Source: Blasia pusilla
Taxonomy: Eukaryota; Marchantiophyta; Marchantiopsida; Blasiales
DNA: 64,000 nucleotides
Reading direction: 5' to 3'
Assembly (NCBI GenBank): GCA_050084515.1
Contig: CM114274.1
Location: 12,152,001-12,216,000, forward strand
Both the position numbers and the translations under genes were made by a program. Below, piece by piece: positions 49,458-59,531 of the stretch (positions within the stretch are counted from its first letter, which is position 1; each line of letters starts with the position of its first letter). The notes beneath the pieces are model-generated. The model was not told the DNA's origin. It saw nothing but the letters and a program-made list of their open reading frames with translations, and ran no database searches.

Positions 49458-52400
49458 ATGGACAACCGGGGTAGAGGACCGCGTAAGTTTTTGGGTGTTG
49501 TAGGCACTATAGAGCTACACGACTTCATTGCGGAGTTTAGGAGTTGGTGTGACTCACATCGGGCTAGGAACTCTAGAGAGTTCAACCCGTTTACAGTATG
49601 GAATGGTGTATTGCAACATTTAGAGTGGGCGCCCATGGACGATTACCATGAGTTCTCCCACATATATGCCCAGGAGATTGAGGCATGGCGACTCTACTAT
49701 GACCCACACTATGTGTCATGGATGGAGCCGTTCCCACATGAGGAGGAGGAGTTAGGAGAGGCTACTTCCTCTTCAACTAGTGATGTTCTAGGAGAGATCA
49801 CTCGCATTAGAGTAGTTGTACCATCTAGTCGGGTTCGTCCCAGGTTCAACCCCGTGGTTGAGTTCTTTGCTGAGTTGAGGGCGAGCTACCAGTGGGTACG
49901 GACGGAGAAGTTGCGGAGCATCCATGACTTCTGAAGGCGCCCAAGTGAGAGTTTGCGTGAGACTTACACTTGCTTGTGCCGATTGATCAACGTCACTGAG
50001 GGGATAACAGAGGCTCAGGCTATCCAGTCATGGTACACGATGCTGGATCGGACCCTGCAGACAGGGGTGCGGGAGGGGGTGCTTCTTATGAACATCTCCC
50101 CTACGTTGAGAGATGCTTTTAGGACCGCTGAAAACATTGAGTGCAACATGGAGGAGCAGAGCGTAGCCACCATTGTCTGCACCACCAATGCAGCAATATG
50201 GACTCCAAGATAGGTCAACTGTGGCACCACGAGCTCAGGGAGGATACTAAGAGGCTGTTGTCGTGTCGAGAGCCTTTCTTCGAGTGAGGGCAGGCCTTCT
50301 AACGGCTGCAGACGTGGTTGATGCAAGATGAACTCTCAGCTCCCTCAGTTCCTATTGATGAAGTACTACCAAAAGTAGTCATCTTGATAAGACTCCAACT
50401 TGCAAACACAATCTACCGCCTCAAAGAGCTTTCAGTGGAAGCACCATTTGTCGTGTCGAGAGCCTTTCTTTGAGTAAGGGCAAGCCTTCTAGTTGCGGTA
50501 GACATGGTCGATGCAAGGTGAACTCTCTAAGAAGTTCTCCTTTTTCAATACAAAATTATTATGTATACTCTCTATTCTCTCACGATAGGTATCACAAATG
50601 GAAGTGCCGAGGCGATCACTTCTTCGTAACATCGGATCCCAAAATTTCTAACTATAAATCCCCTATAAACTACTTTATGGTTGTACACGAGGAAGATAGC
50701 ACAACTAGTGTTAAATCCTACTTGAGAAAGCCTATTGACATCCATGGATCGCTATATAAGGACATACAAAGTATAATCCCATGTCCTTCCATATGTGACA
50801 ATAGGAAGGATCACTGGAGTTGGAGATTGAATAACCTGGTTCATGAACGCCTCCCCAAAGTAATAAACTAAATAGCGAGTGAACCAGTGCCTATCTACAA
50901 AGAATACCTTGACATGGTATGGATTGAGGAAAGGAAAGTCGGGCACAATTGGTGCTGCATCCCTATCCATGCTTGACAGACATTCTCTACTCTCCTCAAG
51001 AATGGATTTTGACAGAGTTATTCTCCCAAGAGGGATAATCCACTCTTATTGGGAAAGTAACAAGCCAAAACATTCACTATTTTAGTATGACTAAACTCCT
51101 CTAATGTGACAAACCTCTCATCTCCACACACACACCACACTCTAGAAACCTCTCAAAGAATAGACCATGGTCAAGTTACTCTCCCAAGAGGGATGATTCC
51201 CTCTCATTTGAAGAGCAAGCAATCCCAAAGCCATACACTCAAGAGTGACACCAGAGACTCAAGATGTGGAATAGAAGGTGATGAACCCTTGAAGGTCCCT
51301 CCTCTTTATATACTCACAAGTGATCCACAAGTGTACGATATAGAGCTAATCTTATCTTGTGCCACATGGCTTTCTCTCAAGGCTTTGCCAATCATATTTT
51401 GACACAAGTAGATTTCCTCTCATCTCTTCCAAAATATCCTCTTTTATCCACTTGATATTTTCCAAATTATCCCAACTAACGTAGCCACCAACCAAGCCTA
51501 CTTTTGCTTTTCATTAAAGCACCAACCTCACTACTTTACTTTTATAAAATCATCTTTTATTTGTTACCTCTTTTCCTAAAGTTGGGCTCGCATAAAAGAG
51601 GCACTATAAAGAGGTTTAAACATGGGAATTTCCTTTTCATAAGCTAATTTACTTAATACTAATAAAATTCTATCTAACACTTAACGAGGAAGGAGTTTAC
51701 ACACTGGCTGATTTTACTATACGACACCGTGCCACACAGACCTGCGCCTTCATATGTGACTCAGCAGCATCCGCCTACGATTACTTGTTGATCATGTGGT
51801 GGAGCCCATCATCGACGTGATTGCACTCGTCAGGGTCATGGACGTGTGCTTCAGCATGGAGGAGGAGATGGTGTTGCACCAAGAGGTTATCAATATGACT
51901 ATTGTCAAAGGTATGGTGATACACGCGACAGGTGTTTCATTTTACACCCTGAGTTACGTCCGGACTGAGGGCCAGAGAGGGCACCAAAGCGAGTAGCCGG
52001 TCTGGTTGGGCTCAGAGATTGTGCACCTGGTGGTCCCGTTGGGGGACGAGGAGCTGGAGTTGCCCGACAAGGTGGTGGAGCTGCCCGTGGAGGAGGTAGA
52101 GTCCCATCACCTAGACGCGTCGAGGGAGATGCAAGGCGTGAGGCTGGGATGGCTACTCAAATACAACAGCAACAGGAGTAGATTGCCACTATGGCATTGT
52201 GGTTACCCGATGCCGGATCCGTGGCATCGACATCATATGGAGCAGCCAAAGATATGGAGGATCCTGGTTGGATGTGCGGGGTTGCCCAGATGGAGGCCGC
52301 CGCAATTATGACGCGTGGAGCAGCCGTAGAGTTGGATCCACAGCGAGGGGAAACCAAGAAACAAACTAGGCTTCCTCAGTTTTTCACGTTGTCCGAGGTG

Positions 52401-52697
52401 ATGAGGACCCCATCGATTGGTCTTGATCAGAGTTCCCGGAGAGTTGGTGATGTTATTGGTGTGCAAGTACGGAGGGAAATGGGAGAAACGAGTGCAATGA
52501 CTCCTATTGTTGATACTCAGGAGGAGCATGTGTCAAGAACGATGTTGGGGGCGGCCACGATGGTGTATCGTGCTCCGCTATTTTCTGCTTCCGATGTTAT
52601 GACATTGGGAGGTACGCCCGCCGAGGTGTTTCGGCTGACCGCTACACTTTGTGAGCGTGGAGTTGGAGTTCTTGCATCACATTCACAGATGATTTAA
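49458..52697 (+). pseudogene. Gypsy gag and nucleocapsid, interrupted
   Basis: 49,458-49,934 reads as capsid-like gag ('FLGVVGTIELHDFIAEFRSW', 'FNPFTVWNGVLQHLEWAPMD'). 49,953-50,215 continues it after a TGA, with 'SLRETYTCLCRLI' and 'DAFRTAENIE'. An LTR-like insertion (50,259-51,726) then splits the frame. After it, 51,784-51,831 gives a CCHC-type zinc knuckle 'C*SCGGAHHRRDC', one codon now TGA, and 'RCFILHPELRP' follows. 52,191-52,697 is an open Ser/Thr-rich stretch without a recognised motif. The reading frame changes several times. Confidence 0.8.
50259..51726 (+). mobile_element. LTR-like insertion within gag
   Basis: Starts TGTCGTGTCG and ends ATACGACA, so it has TG...CA ends with a 6-base terminal inverted repeat (TGTCGT/ACGACA). 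Flanks are CTGT (50,255-50,258) and CCGT (51,727-51,730), a 4-base target duplication with one transition. Removing it rejoins gag ('EAVPHRPAP'). The first ~80 bases are repeated at 50,449-50,527, and an ACTCTCCCAAGAGGGATGAT-like block occurs twice (about 51,020 and 51,180). No coding domain was seen; it may be a solo LTR with an internal duplication or a small non-autonomous element. Confidence 0.6.
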
Positions 52698-52861
52698 GAG
52701 GAGGTGATGGACCTGCCCTTGGAGCTGATGCTCAAGCCGTCCACGTCAGATTTATGGCAGGCTATGGCTGCTAGGATGGCGGAGATGCCAGCTAGACCCG
52801 CGATAGAGTGTGCCATGGCTTCTCCTAGTGTAGAGTTGCTGGATAATTGGGGAGAGGTCTT

Positions 52862-53210
52862 CTAGTTGGTGAGTCCCGGAGGTAGAGCTTTTAGTCCGCA
52901 GCGTGTCTTGTTGGATTTAGGAGCGCAATCCCTAATGTTGGGAAAAACGTCATTGAGAGGATTGGGCTTGACGAGAGCCGATGTGGATTGTTGTCCATTC
53001 CGGATACATATATCCTTGGGTGGAGCGAGTACCACATAGTATATCACCCGACATAAGGTCGTGGTGAGGATTCGCCCGGGACATCCTACAGATGAGTCCG
53101 TGGTGCGAGCCAAGGCGATAGTGACCGATGCAGAGTCCTACGACGTCTTGGTTGGTGGAGCAGTGTTATACCCAATGGGGTTTTCCCTAGATTACTAGGA
53201 GGAGTCAGTG
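52862..53210 (+). pseudogene. Gypsy aspartic protease
   Basis: 'RVLLDLGAQSLMLGK' carries the Asp-x-Gly-Ala active-site motif. 'YDVLVGGAVLYPMGFSLDY' further on matches the second conserved strand region of retropepsins. Two in-frame TAG codons interrupt (near 53,038 and 53,197). It is followed by a spacer (53,300-53,600) and then the methyltransferase domain. Confidence 0.78.
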
Positions 53211-53616
53211 TCCTACAGACCAAGATGGCAGTCAGGTGATGGGCGCCTTAGCTCATTATCCGTTCGATTCACAGGTGCAGTGATCGAGCGACGGCTAGGA
53301 TAGATGGCAACCTTAGCAACATTTAGCAATGCCATCACTTGGCCTAGTGATTTGATTGAGGGATATGTCCATAGAGAGGATACTCCCATTCTTGACATGT
53401 CTAGGGAGAGGAGTGTTATGGTAACCGCATCATTCCATGGAGGAGAGGTGCCCGATGGGGCTCGAGTGAGGAGCTTTGACGTTTATCTAATGAGCATGTG
53501 CAGACGGCGTGGAGTGAGGCGTTTGCACTAGAACGTGACGGGTCAGAGGAACCCGAGGTAGCCAGGAGTGCTGCTATGACCCCTTTGGACACCACCCCAA
53601 TTGTGTGGTGCATCCT

Positions 53617-54590
53617 AGAGAAGGGTATTCGCGTGTTGGATCTCTTTGGAGGGATCAACTCTGGTTTAGCTATTTTTGCAGGCAGGAGTGCGCATGCAAC
53701 AGTACCTATACATTGAGATTGGTGATGTAGCAAGGCGCGCTTCACTTCACAGCATGTGGTGCAATTATGCCTCTGTTTTCCCGACTTTTTGTCTACGTCC
53801 GCCATTTAGGGTTACTAGAGTTCCCTTCCGAGGGACATTTCATTGTTGGGGCTCAAGATTGGGAGCGGGTAGGGACCATAGACGTGGCCATTGCTGGTTG
53901 GCCATGTTAGGGCTAGTCAAGTGATGAATGAGGTAGTGGATTAGTTGAGTCTCAATCCAGGTTGTTTTGGGAGATGATGCGGATCTTGCGACACTTGCAG
54001 GAGCATCAGTCTCGTCCTCCAGCATACATTATGGAGAATGTACCGATTTTGGGCGATTCAAGGTCTTGTGTGGTGACGAGTGCGCATCAGGTGTGCGTAT
54101 GGATCGGCCCGGCAGTTTTGTTGTATGCGGCGAGTGTGGGTTCACGAGCACATCGCCCGTGTCTTTGGTGGATTAACTTGGTATTACACGAGGTGTTGCG
54201 GAGGGCATATGCAAGAGTGGAGCGCCCCTCCGATTTGTTCGTGGATTCTATTATGGATCCAGGTTGTCGATCACAGGCAGTGAGGCACGATGATCGATTG
54301 CCATTGACTGTTGTAAACAACATTGGCATGCCACGGGCAACCTTTCCCACATTTGTGAGTTTTCCTGCTTCCTTTGCATACAAGGAGGTCGGACTTGGCT
54401 TGGTTTGGGATGACCAGGTATAGAGGTTGGTGGAGCCCAACGCCAATGAGTGAGAGCGAGAGATGGGATACCCCACAAGAGTGACGACAATATTGTCACT
54501 ATCAGAGGCATCACGACGTCATGTCTTGGATTAGGTGATGGACCTCAACTGCTTGACATGGATTTTCAGCTTAGGAGTAGTTGAGCAGCG
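53617..54590 (+). pseudogene. C5-cytosine DNA methyltransferase domain in a gypsy polyprotein
   Basis: The ancestral enzyme would transfer methyl from S-adenosylmethionine to cytosine C5. Seen in order: motif I 'GIRVLDLFGGINSGLA' (53,624-53,671); motif II-like 'QQYLYIEIGDVARRAS' (about 53,697-53,744); motif IV 'IDVAIAGWPC*G*S' (about 53,878-53,919) with the catalytic Pro-Cys; motif VI 'YIMENVPILGDSRS' (54,025-54,066, ENV at 54,034); motif VIII-like 'AHRPCLWWINL' (54,148-54,180); 'EREMGYPTRVT' (54,454-54,486); and motif X-like 'SRRHVLD*VMDLN' (54,514-54,552). The first part runs through two frameshifts (near 53,690 and again between about 53,745 and 53,850); the rest is one frame. Stops at 53908, 53914, 53929, 54421, 54451 and 54532 are mostly TAG where Gln is expected. 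Placement is between protease and reverse transcriptase. Closest type (DNMT3-, DRM- or DNMT1-like) cannot be settled by eye. Confidence 0.88.
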
Positions 54591-54993
54591 TCGTTTGAGG
54601 ATACGACAGATCACAACTATTGTGTTGGTGAGCCCCATGCCTACCGAGACGGTTGAGGCAGTGGCTAGGGGCGAGACCCGAGGAGATCGACATACCAAGG
54701 ATGATCGAGAGAGACACCCTTGGACTTCTTGGGATGTTTTGAAGGTACGCCAGGAGATGATAGCCACATCATCGAGCATGGTTCTCAGTACTGCATGTGA
54801 CGATGAGAGTTCTATTTTCCAAGACGAGGTTGCACCACAGAAACCACCGACATCCGCGCCGGAGAGTCCTACCATAGTCACGATGGAGACTTGGGAGCCA
54901 GATATGAGCCCTAAGTTGACAAGAGGAGAGTGGCACCGGATACACTAGTTCCTTAGGAGATATAGGAGTTGTTTTGCATTTAGTATATATGAT

Positions 54994-55744
54994 TTGGATA
55001 CGCTGAAGGATCCAGGGATCCGCATTGAGTTGTCGAGTGAGACACCGATCTTCCGACGATCCTACAAGTACAGTGACATGGAGAGGGCTCTGATTCAGAG
55101 TAGGAGCCAAGACTTGGTTGGAGCAGGACTAGTGGAGATGTCACATGGAGAGTATACATCTACCACTGTCATGCCCGCCAAGAAGGATGTGCATGGCAAC
55201 TGGACAGATAGGCGGATGTATGGAGACTATCAACCTATCAATCAACAGACGAAGTTCGATAGGTATGCCATACCCACCCCTGAGGAGATCTTTGATTGGG
55301 CATGCAAAGATCTTCAAGCTGGATACCATCAGTTGCCTATCAGATTGGAGGACAGGTAGAAGACGGCATTTTGGGCATCGATCCTCACGGGAAGGATTGC
55401 TTGTACTAGTGGCGGTTCTTACCATTTGGGTTAAAGAAGGCCCCGGCTGAGTTTCACAGGGTCATGGATAGGATCTTGATAGGTCTGGATTTTTCTAGGT
55501 GTTATATTGATGACATTGTAGTCTTTAGCCCCACGGTTGAGGAGCATGAGCGACATCTAGAAAACGTGTTTCGAGGATTGCAGTTACATGGGCTGAAGCT
55601 ACATCCAGGCAAGTACAAGTTCCTCTACGACCAGATTGAGTACCTAGGTCATACGATATACCCAAGGGGCCTTGGTGTGCAGCAGATAAAGGTAGAGGCT
55701 ATTTCACACATTCCATGCCCTATAGATGTGAGTCGAGATCGTGC
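54994..55744 (+). pseudogene. Gypsy reverse transcriptase, interrupted
   Basis: 'GAGLVEMSHGEYTSTTVMPA', 'RMYGDYQPINQQTKFDRYAI', 'DLQAGYHQLPI' and, in another frame, 'SRCYIDDIVVFSPTVEEH' with the catalytic YIDD, then 'KLHPGKYKFL' and 'IEYLGH'. A TAG and a frameshift lie between about 55,358 and 55,464. The domain is cut at 55,744 by the solo LTR and resumes at 56,752. Confidence 0.9.
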
Positions 55745-56746
55745 TGTCGTGTGGCTACTCTCCTTGAACGTCAATCTCTAGTATTGCGGAAGTGTACGTT
55801 CAATAGGACACGCTCTCATCGCCGACCTGCACCCAAACGCACTGATATTAGTCGGGCTTTGGTTCAAGCGGCCTTCCAATGCACCGAGTCCTCAACTTGG
55901 CATCTCATCAAGCTCAACCTTCCTTACTTCCTAGGTTCCCAATATGGCAAGTCCTTCAAGACTTGGAACAGACTTTTAGGTTAGTCCAGGAACCTAAAAC
56001 GGCAACTGTGCGCCTAGCGGTCCCAATTGTTCAACGGACCTCGTACGAGTTCCTAACCGAGACGCAAGCAATTGAATCGCGGGTTGGAATCCAAGAGGGA
56101 TCTCTAAGAATCACCTCAATAGACTTGGTTTAGGTTTTCAAGCCCAACTCCAAACTCCCGATCCGTTCCATGCCCTTGAGCCGCCCCGTGGCGCCCAAAG
56201 TGGGGTTCAAATCCCAAGCACCCTTGGAGATCTTCCCCCTTACTATTTCTTATGGGGAGCTCAAAACACCCCCTACCTTTGGAAAAGGATGGTCAGGCCC
56301 TTCATTGTGGCCCTCAACCCGACTCTACTTACAGTCGTTTTCGGGTTGTTTCTCAGCCGCTACTTGTGCGTTTGCGGAGATCTTTAGTGCGTCTGAACCA
56401 GCTTTCCATAAGCTTTCCAACGCATCTTACTCGTCCCAAACGCATCTTGGTGCTAAAATTTATGGCCATAAATACAGTCGGAAACTGTCAAAGGCTAGTG
56501 GCGTCCCAAATCCGGATTCCTTCATTTGGCAACCCACTTCCTAGACTTGACTCCTCTCAAGTCTTGATCCCCGTTTGGTCCAGGTTTCTCAATCGCGACC
56601 ACAACATATGAAACGCAAAGCCTTGATTTCATCTTGTCTCTTGTCTCTTCTCCGAGACCACTCCAACGCGCAAACCATCTTAGCATGAGCCCGCTAGTGT
56701 TCCGGTGTTTTGCTTTGGCACTCGTTTGGTCATGAGGGTCGCAACA
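55745..56746 (+). mobile_element. Solo LTR, copy 2, inserted in gypsy pol
   Basis: Starts TGTCGTGTGGC and ends GGGTCGCAACA (TG...CA), flanked by a perfect 5-base duplication CGTGC (55,740-55,744 and 56,747-56,751). The minus-strand relative at about 60,550 shows the unoccupied site (GAGATCGTGTATTCATGGG), so the boundaries are exact. It is 1,002 bases long and homologous to 27,094-28,126. It is a product of LTR-LTR recombination; no internal part remains. Confidence 0.9.
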
Positions 56747-56751
56747 CGTGC

Positions 56752-57170
56752 ATTCATGGGATTGGCAAACTTCTATCGACGGTACATCAAGGGTTTTAGC
56801 TTGATTGCAAAGCCGCTGACCTTGCTGACCAAGGTAGATCAGGAGTGGCATTGGGGGGATGAGCAAGAGAGAGCATTTTAGATGCTCAAGGACACATTGA
56901 CATCCGCGCCCATATTGAGGAGACCGATCAGGGGGGATCCTTTCCAGTTGCATACCGATTGGAGCATGTTGGGGCTTGGAGCCGTGCTTACCCAATATGA
57001 TGATGATGGTAGAGAGTTCGTGGTGGCTTACGCTAATTGTTCGAACAACGCTACAGAGGCAAAGTATAGCTCGTATGAGGGTGAGTGCTTGGCTGCAGTG
57101 TGGGCTGTCGCATATTTCAGATGTTATCTATTCGGCAATCCCTTAACCATCATTATTGATCATTAGCCGA
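56752..57170 (+). pseudogene. Gypsy RT connection and RNase H
   Basis: 'FMGLANFYRRYIKGFSLIAK' continues RT, then 'MLKDTLTSAPILRRP', 'FQLHTDWSMLGLGAVLTQYD', 'AKYSSYEGECLAAVWAVAYF' and 'FGNPLTIIIDH'. One TAG occurs at 56,879 and another at 57,165. Compared with the minus copy (60,428-59,727) about 0.4 kb after the RNase H core is missing, so the RNase H end and linker were deleted. Confidence 0.88.
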
Positions 57171-57199
57171 GACGTTCAAAACGATGGAGTGGTCTTGGA

Positions 57200-58270
57200 G
57201 AACCTGCGTATTGGTAATGTCACGAGCACAATGGATGCTAGAGAGAGGGATCGGATCCTACAACGAGCCAGACGGTTCTGATGGGAGGGGACACATGTGT
57301 TGCGAGTGTGGGAGGATGGTAGAGTGCGTGTAGTGCCTCATCCTTTGCAGAGAGCATGTTTGGTGCATCATGCCCACGAGGAGTTGGATCATTTTGGAAT
57401 GAAGTGGACGTACAACTTGCTCTAGATTCAGTATTGGTGGCGAGGCTTGTAGACTGACGTTCAGGAGTTTGTTGCCAGATGCATGGTATGTGATTGAGTC
57501 TGAGCATCGTTCAACGCTTTGACTCCACAGTTGCATCCATTTCCGATCATGGGTTTAGGTTAAAGATGGAGTTTGGATTTTGCAGGATCTTTAGCGTTGA
57601 TCAAGCGCCATAGTCATTATGTGTTGGTGATGGTCAAGCACTTCTCAAAGTGGATAGATTTGGTTGCATTTCCTGACAAAGCGAGTGAGGGAGTAGCGTA
57701 TGCCTTCCTAGATTGAGTGTTGAGTCATTCACGGCGCACCGGTGAGGTGTTGATGGACGAGTCTGAGTTCGCCGGGGAGTTTCAGGCCTTGTGTGATCAG
57801 GCACTGATCGACCACCGCACTACTTCGCGAGATCATCCTGAGGCGGATGGACTAGTGGAGCGGGTTGTGCAGACGGTGAAGAGAGGACTACGCAAGTATG
57901 GCTTGCAGAGAGGTCAGCTAGGAGATTGGGACCTCCAATTTCCGTGGTTGGCGATGGGATACAGATTCACCAAGCGGCATCCTTAGCGTCTTTCTCACCG
58001 TACTTGCTTTTGTATGGCCAAGAGCCAGATTTACCTCCGACTATTCGTCCAGATGTTGGTGAGGTGTTGAACCTTGATGACCCTGATGTATGGATGCGAG
58101 CATGTTCTCAGAGGGCTGAATTGTTTCAGAGAGTGATACCCATGGCGTTTGAGAACTTGGCGATTGCGCAATATCGGGATACATTGAGGTATGCGACTAT
58201 TCGCGAGGTGGTTATCGACCTACTATCTAGAGGTTTCATCAAGAAGACTATGTCTACTTGCAGCAAATGG
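57200..58270 (+). pseudogene. Gypsy integrase
   Basis: HHCC zinc region: 'VHHAHEELDHFGMKWTYNLL' then 'CMVCD'. Core: 'VLVMVKHFSKWIDLVAFPDK', 'EFQALCDQALIDHRTTSRD' and 'EADGLVERVVQTVKRGLRKY', with the catalytic Glu. Then 'YGQEPDLPPTIRPDVGEV' and a tail. At least six stops and a frameshift near 57,960-57,990 interrupt it. Confidence 0.88.
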
Positions 58271-58288
58271 AACTCACAATGTTGGATG

Positions 58289-58590
58289 TGACTGCAGGAC
58301 ACACCATCTTGAGAGTCCGTGAGGTTTTGCCATCAGGTGTTCTCTTACTGGAGGGACGCGATGGTTTGGAAGGACCATGTGCGTAAATGTGCGCTGATCA
58401 CCTTCCAAACATTGACAATATAGTTGATGCGATGCAAGCTTGCGATGTATGTTGTGTGGTTTTGCCCGTGGTGCAACCATTATGCTAGTATGCGATGGAT
58501 GTTCGAGAGGATGACATATGGCATGTTTGACGCCATCTCTCACTAGGGTTCCTCAGGGATGATGGATGTGTCCCAGATGTACATAGAGTA
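58289..58590 (+). pseudogene. PHD-finger module downstream of integrase
   Basis: 58,441-58,452 gives C-D-V-C. After a frame slip, 58,482-58,583 gives 'MLVCDGCSRG*HMACL' and 'TPSLTRVPQG*WMCPRCT'. Together these supply the full C4HC3 set of a PHD finger: CxxC, CDGC, H-MA-C, CPRC. Two Trp positions typical of the family are now TGA. Upstream, 58,300-58,345 reads 'HTILRVREVLPSGVLLLEG', a post-integrase segment. PHD fingers commonly read histone H3 tails, so a targeting role for integration is plausible but inferred. This segment is absent from the two relatives at 46.2 and 20.05 kb. Confidence 0.8.
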
Positions 58591-58757
58591 GGTAGTTCTA
58601 TATTTCAACTTGTGTCTATGACATGGATGACAAGAAGGGGACTAACGATGGTGCCACATGAGCACCCGACCTTCTTGCTCTTAGCGTCCGAGAGACATAT
58701 GTTATGGTAGGTAGGAATAGATGGCTATATGGAGTTAGAGGGACCTAACCACCAACT

Positions 58758-59415
58758 AGGGGGACGATTGGAGATATTTTGATACTTATTGTCTTGTTGT
58801 TTGGATGCCAAGAGTTAGCATGGGATCGTGCGCGTTTATGTGTGTGTTCGGTAACAGCGATGTATGTTGTGTAGTGATGTGTACGCGCACAATAATTGTC
58901 ACGTCTTTTAGGATAGATCGGTGAGATCTAGTAGAGCGCCTTCAGGAGTATTGGAGGACATACTCAAGAGGTTAAGGATGACTTAGTGAAGCCTCGAGAA
59001 ACCTGAGAGAGCATGTTTCCCCTTCGTTTGGGCTCATTTGGAGCTATATTGAGGAACTTACTATTTTAGGTAAGTACCATTTTGAGTATATGATTGACTT
59101 TGTATTTTTGGTAAGTAGCCTTTGACCTCCTACATCAAGTCAACAGCCAAGGAGGTAACTTGGGAGCATAGGTTACCATAGAGAGAGCTTGGGAGAAGGG
59201 AGGGGTATACCTCAAGAGGAGAGAGCTTGAGAGCTCATTCTCTCTTTGTTGAACCTTTTCGCATGAGGCGATGAAGTTATGATCTTGCTTGCCTTGTGTG
59301 TGTAACCCAAGCCTTTAATTAGCCGAGTGGGTTTGGTTTGACATTGAGAGAGACATGTGAGAGTGCACACATGTGAGAACTATGGTGTTGTGAGAGAGAT
59401 TGAATCTTATTTTAT
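58758..59415 (+). repeat. Polypurine tract and full 3' LTR (U3 + R/U5)
   Basis: AGGGGGACGA (58,758-58,767) is followed by U3 (58,769-58,896, starting TGGAGATATTTTG) and R/U5 (58,897-59,415, starting TGTCACGTC). The same polypurine-U3-R order occurs in the minus-strand relic near 19,872-19,740, which supports this LTR definition. LTR length is about 647 bases. Confidence 0.82.
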
Positions 59416-59531
59416 TGGAAATATTTTGGTACTTCTTGTCTTGTTGTTTGGATGCCATGAGTTAGCATGAGATCGTACGTGTTTGGTGACAGCGATGTAT
59501 GTTGTGTAGTGATGTGTATGCGTACGATAAT
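59416..59531 (+). repeat. Second U3 copy ending exactly at the U3/R boundary
   Basis: Starts TGGAAATATTTTGG and ends GCGTACGATAAT. Matches 58,769-58,896 apart from a small deletion and transitions. At 59,532 the host integrase sequence resumes. Confidence 0.85.

Larger units (their letters stand above)
47111..59531 (+). mobile_element. Ty3/gypsy element encoding a DNA methyltransferase and PHD finger (degenerate)
   Basis: Order: R/U5 block (47,111-47,630), leader (to 49,457), gag (49,458-50,215 and 51,731-52,697), protease (about 52,862-53,200), C5 cytosine methyltransferase (about 53,617-54,590), reverse transcriptase (54,994-55,744), RNase H (56,752-57,170), integrase (about 57,200-58,270), PHD finger (58,441-58,580), polypurine tract (58,758-58,767), U3 (58,769-58,896), R/U5 (58,897-59,415), second U3 (59,416-59,531). 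Many stops, several frameshifts, two LTR-like insertions and a deletion after RNase H make it inactive. It lies in the integrase of a related element in opposite orientation. Gag, integrase and LTR resemble the 29.4, 20-22 and 46-47/59.5-61 kb copies. Confidence 0.85.
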
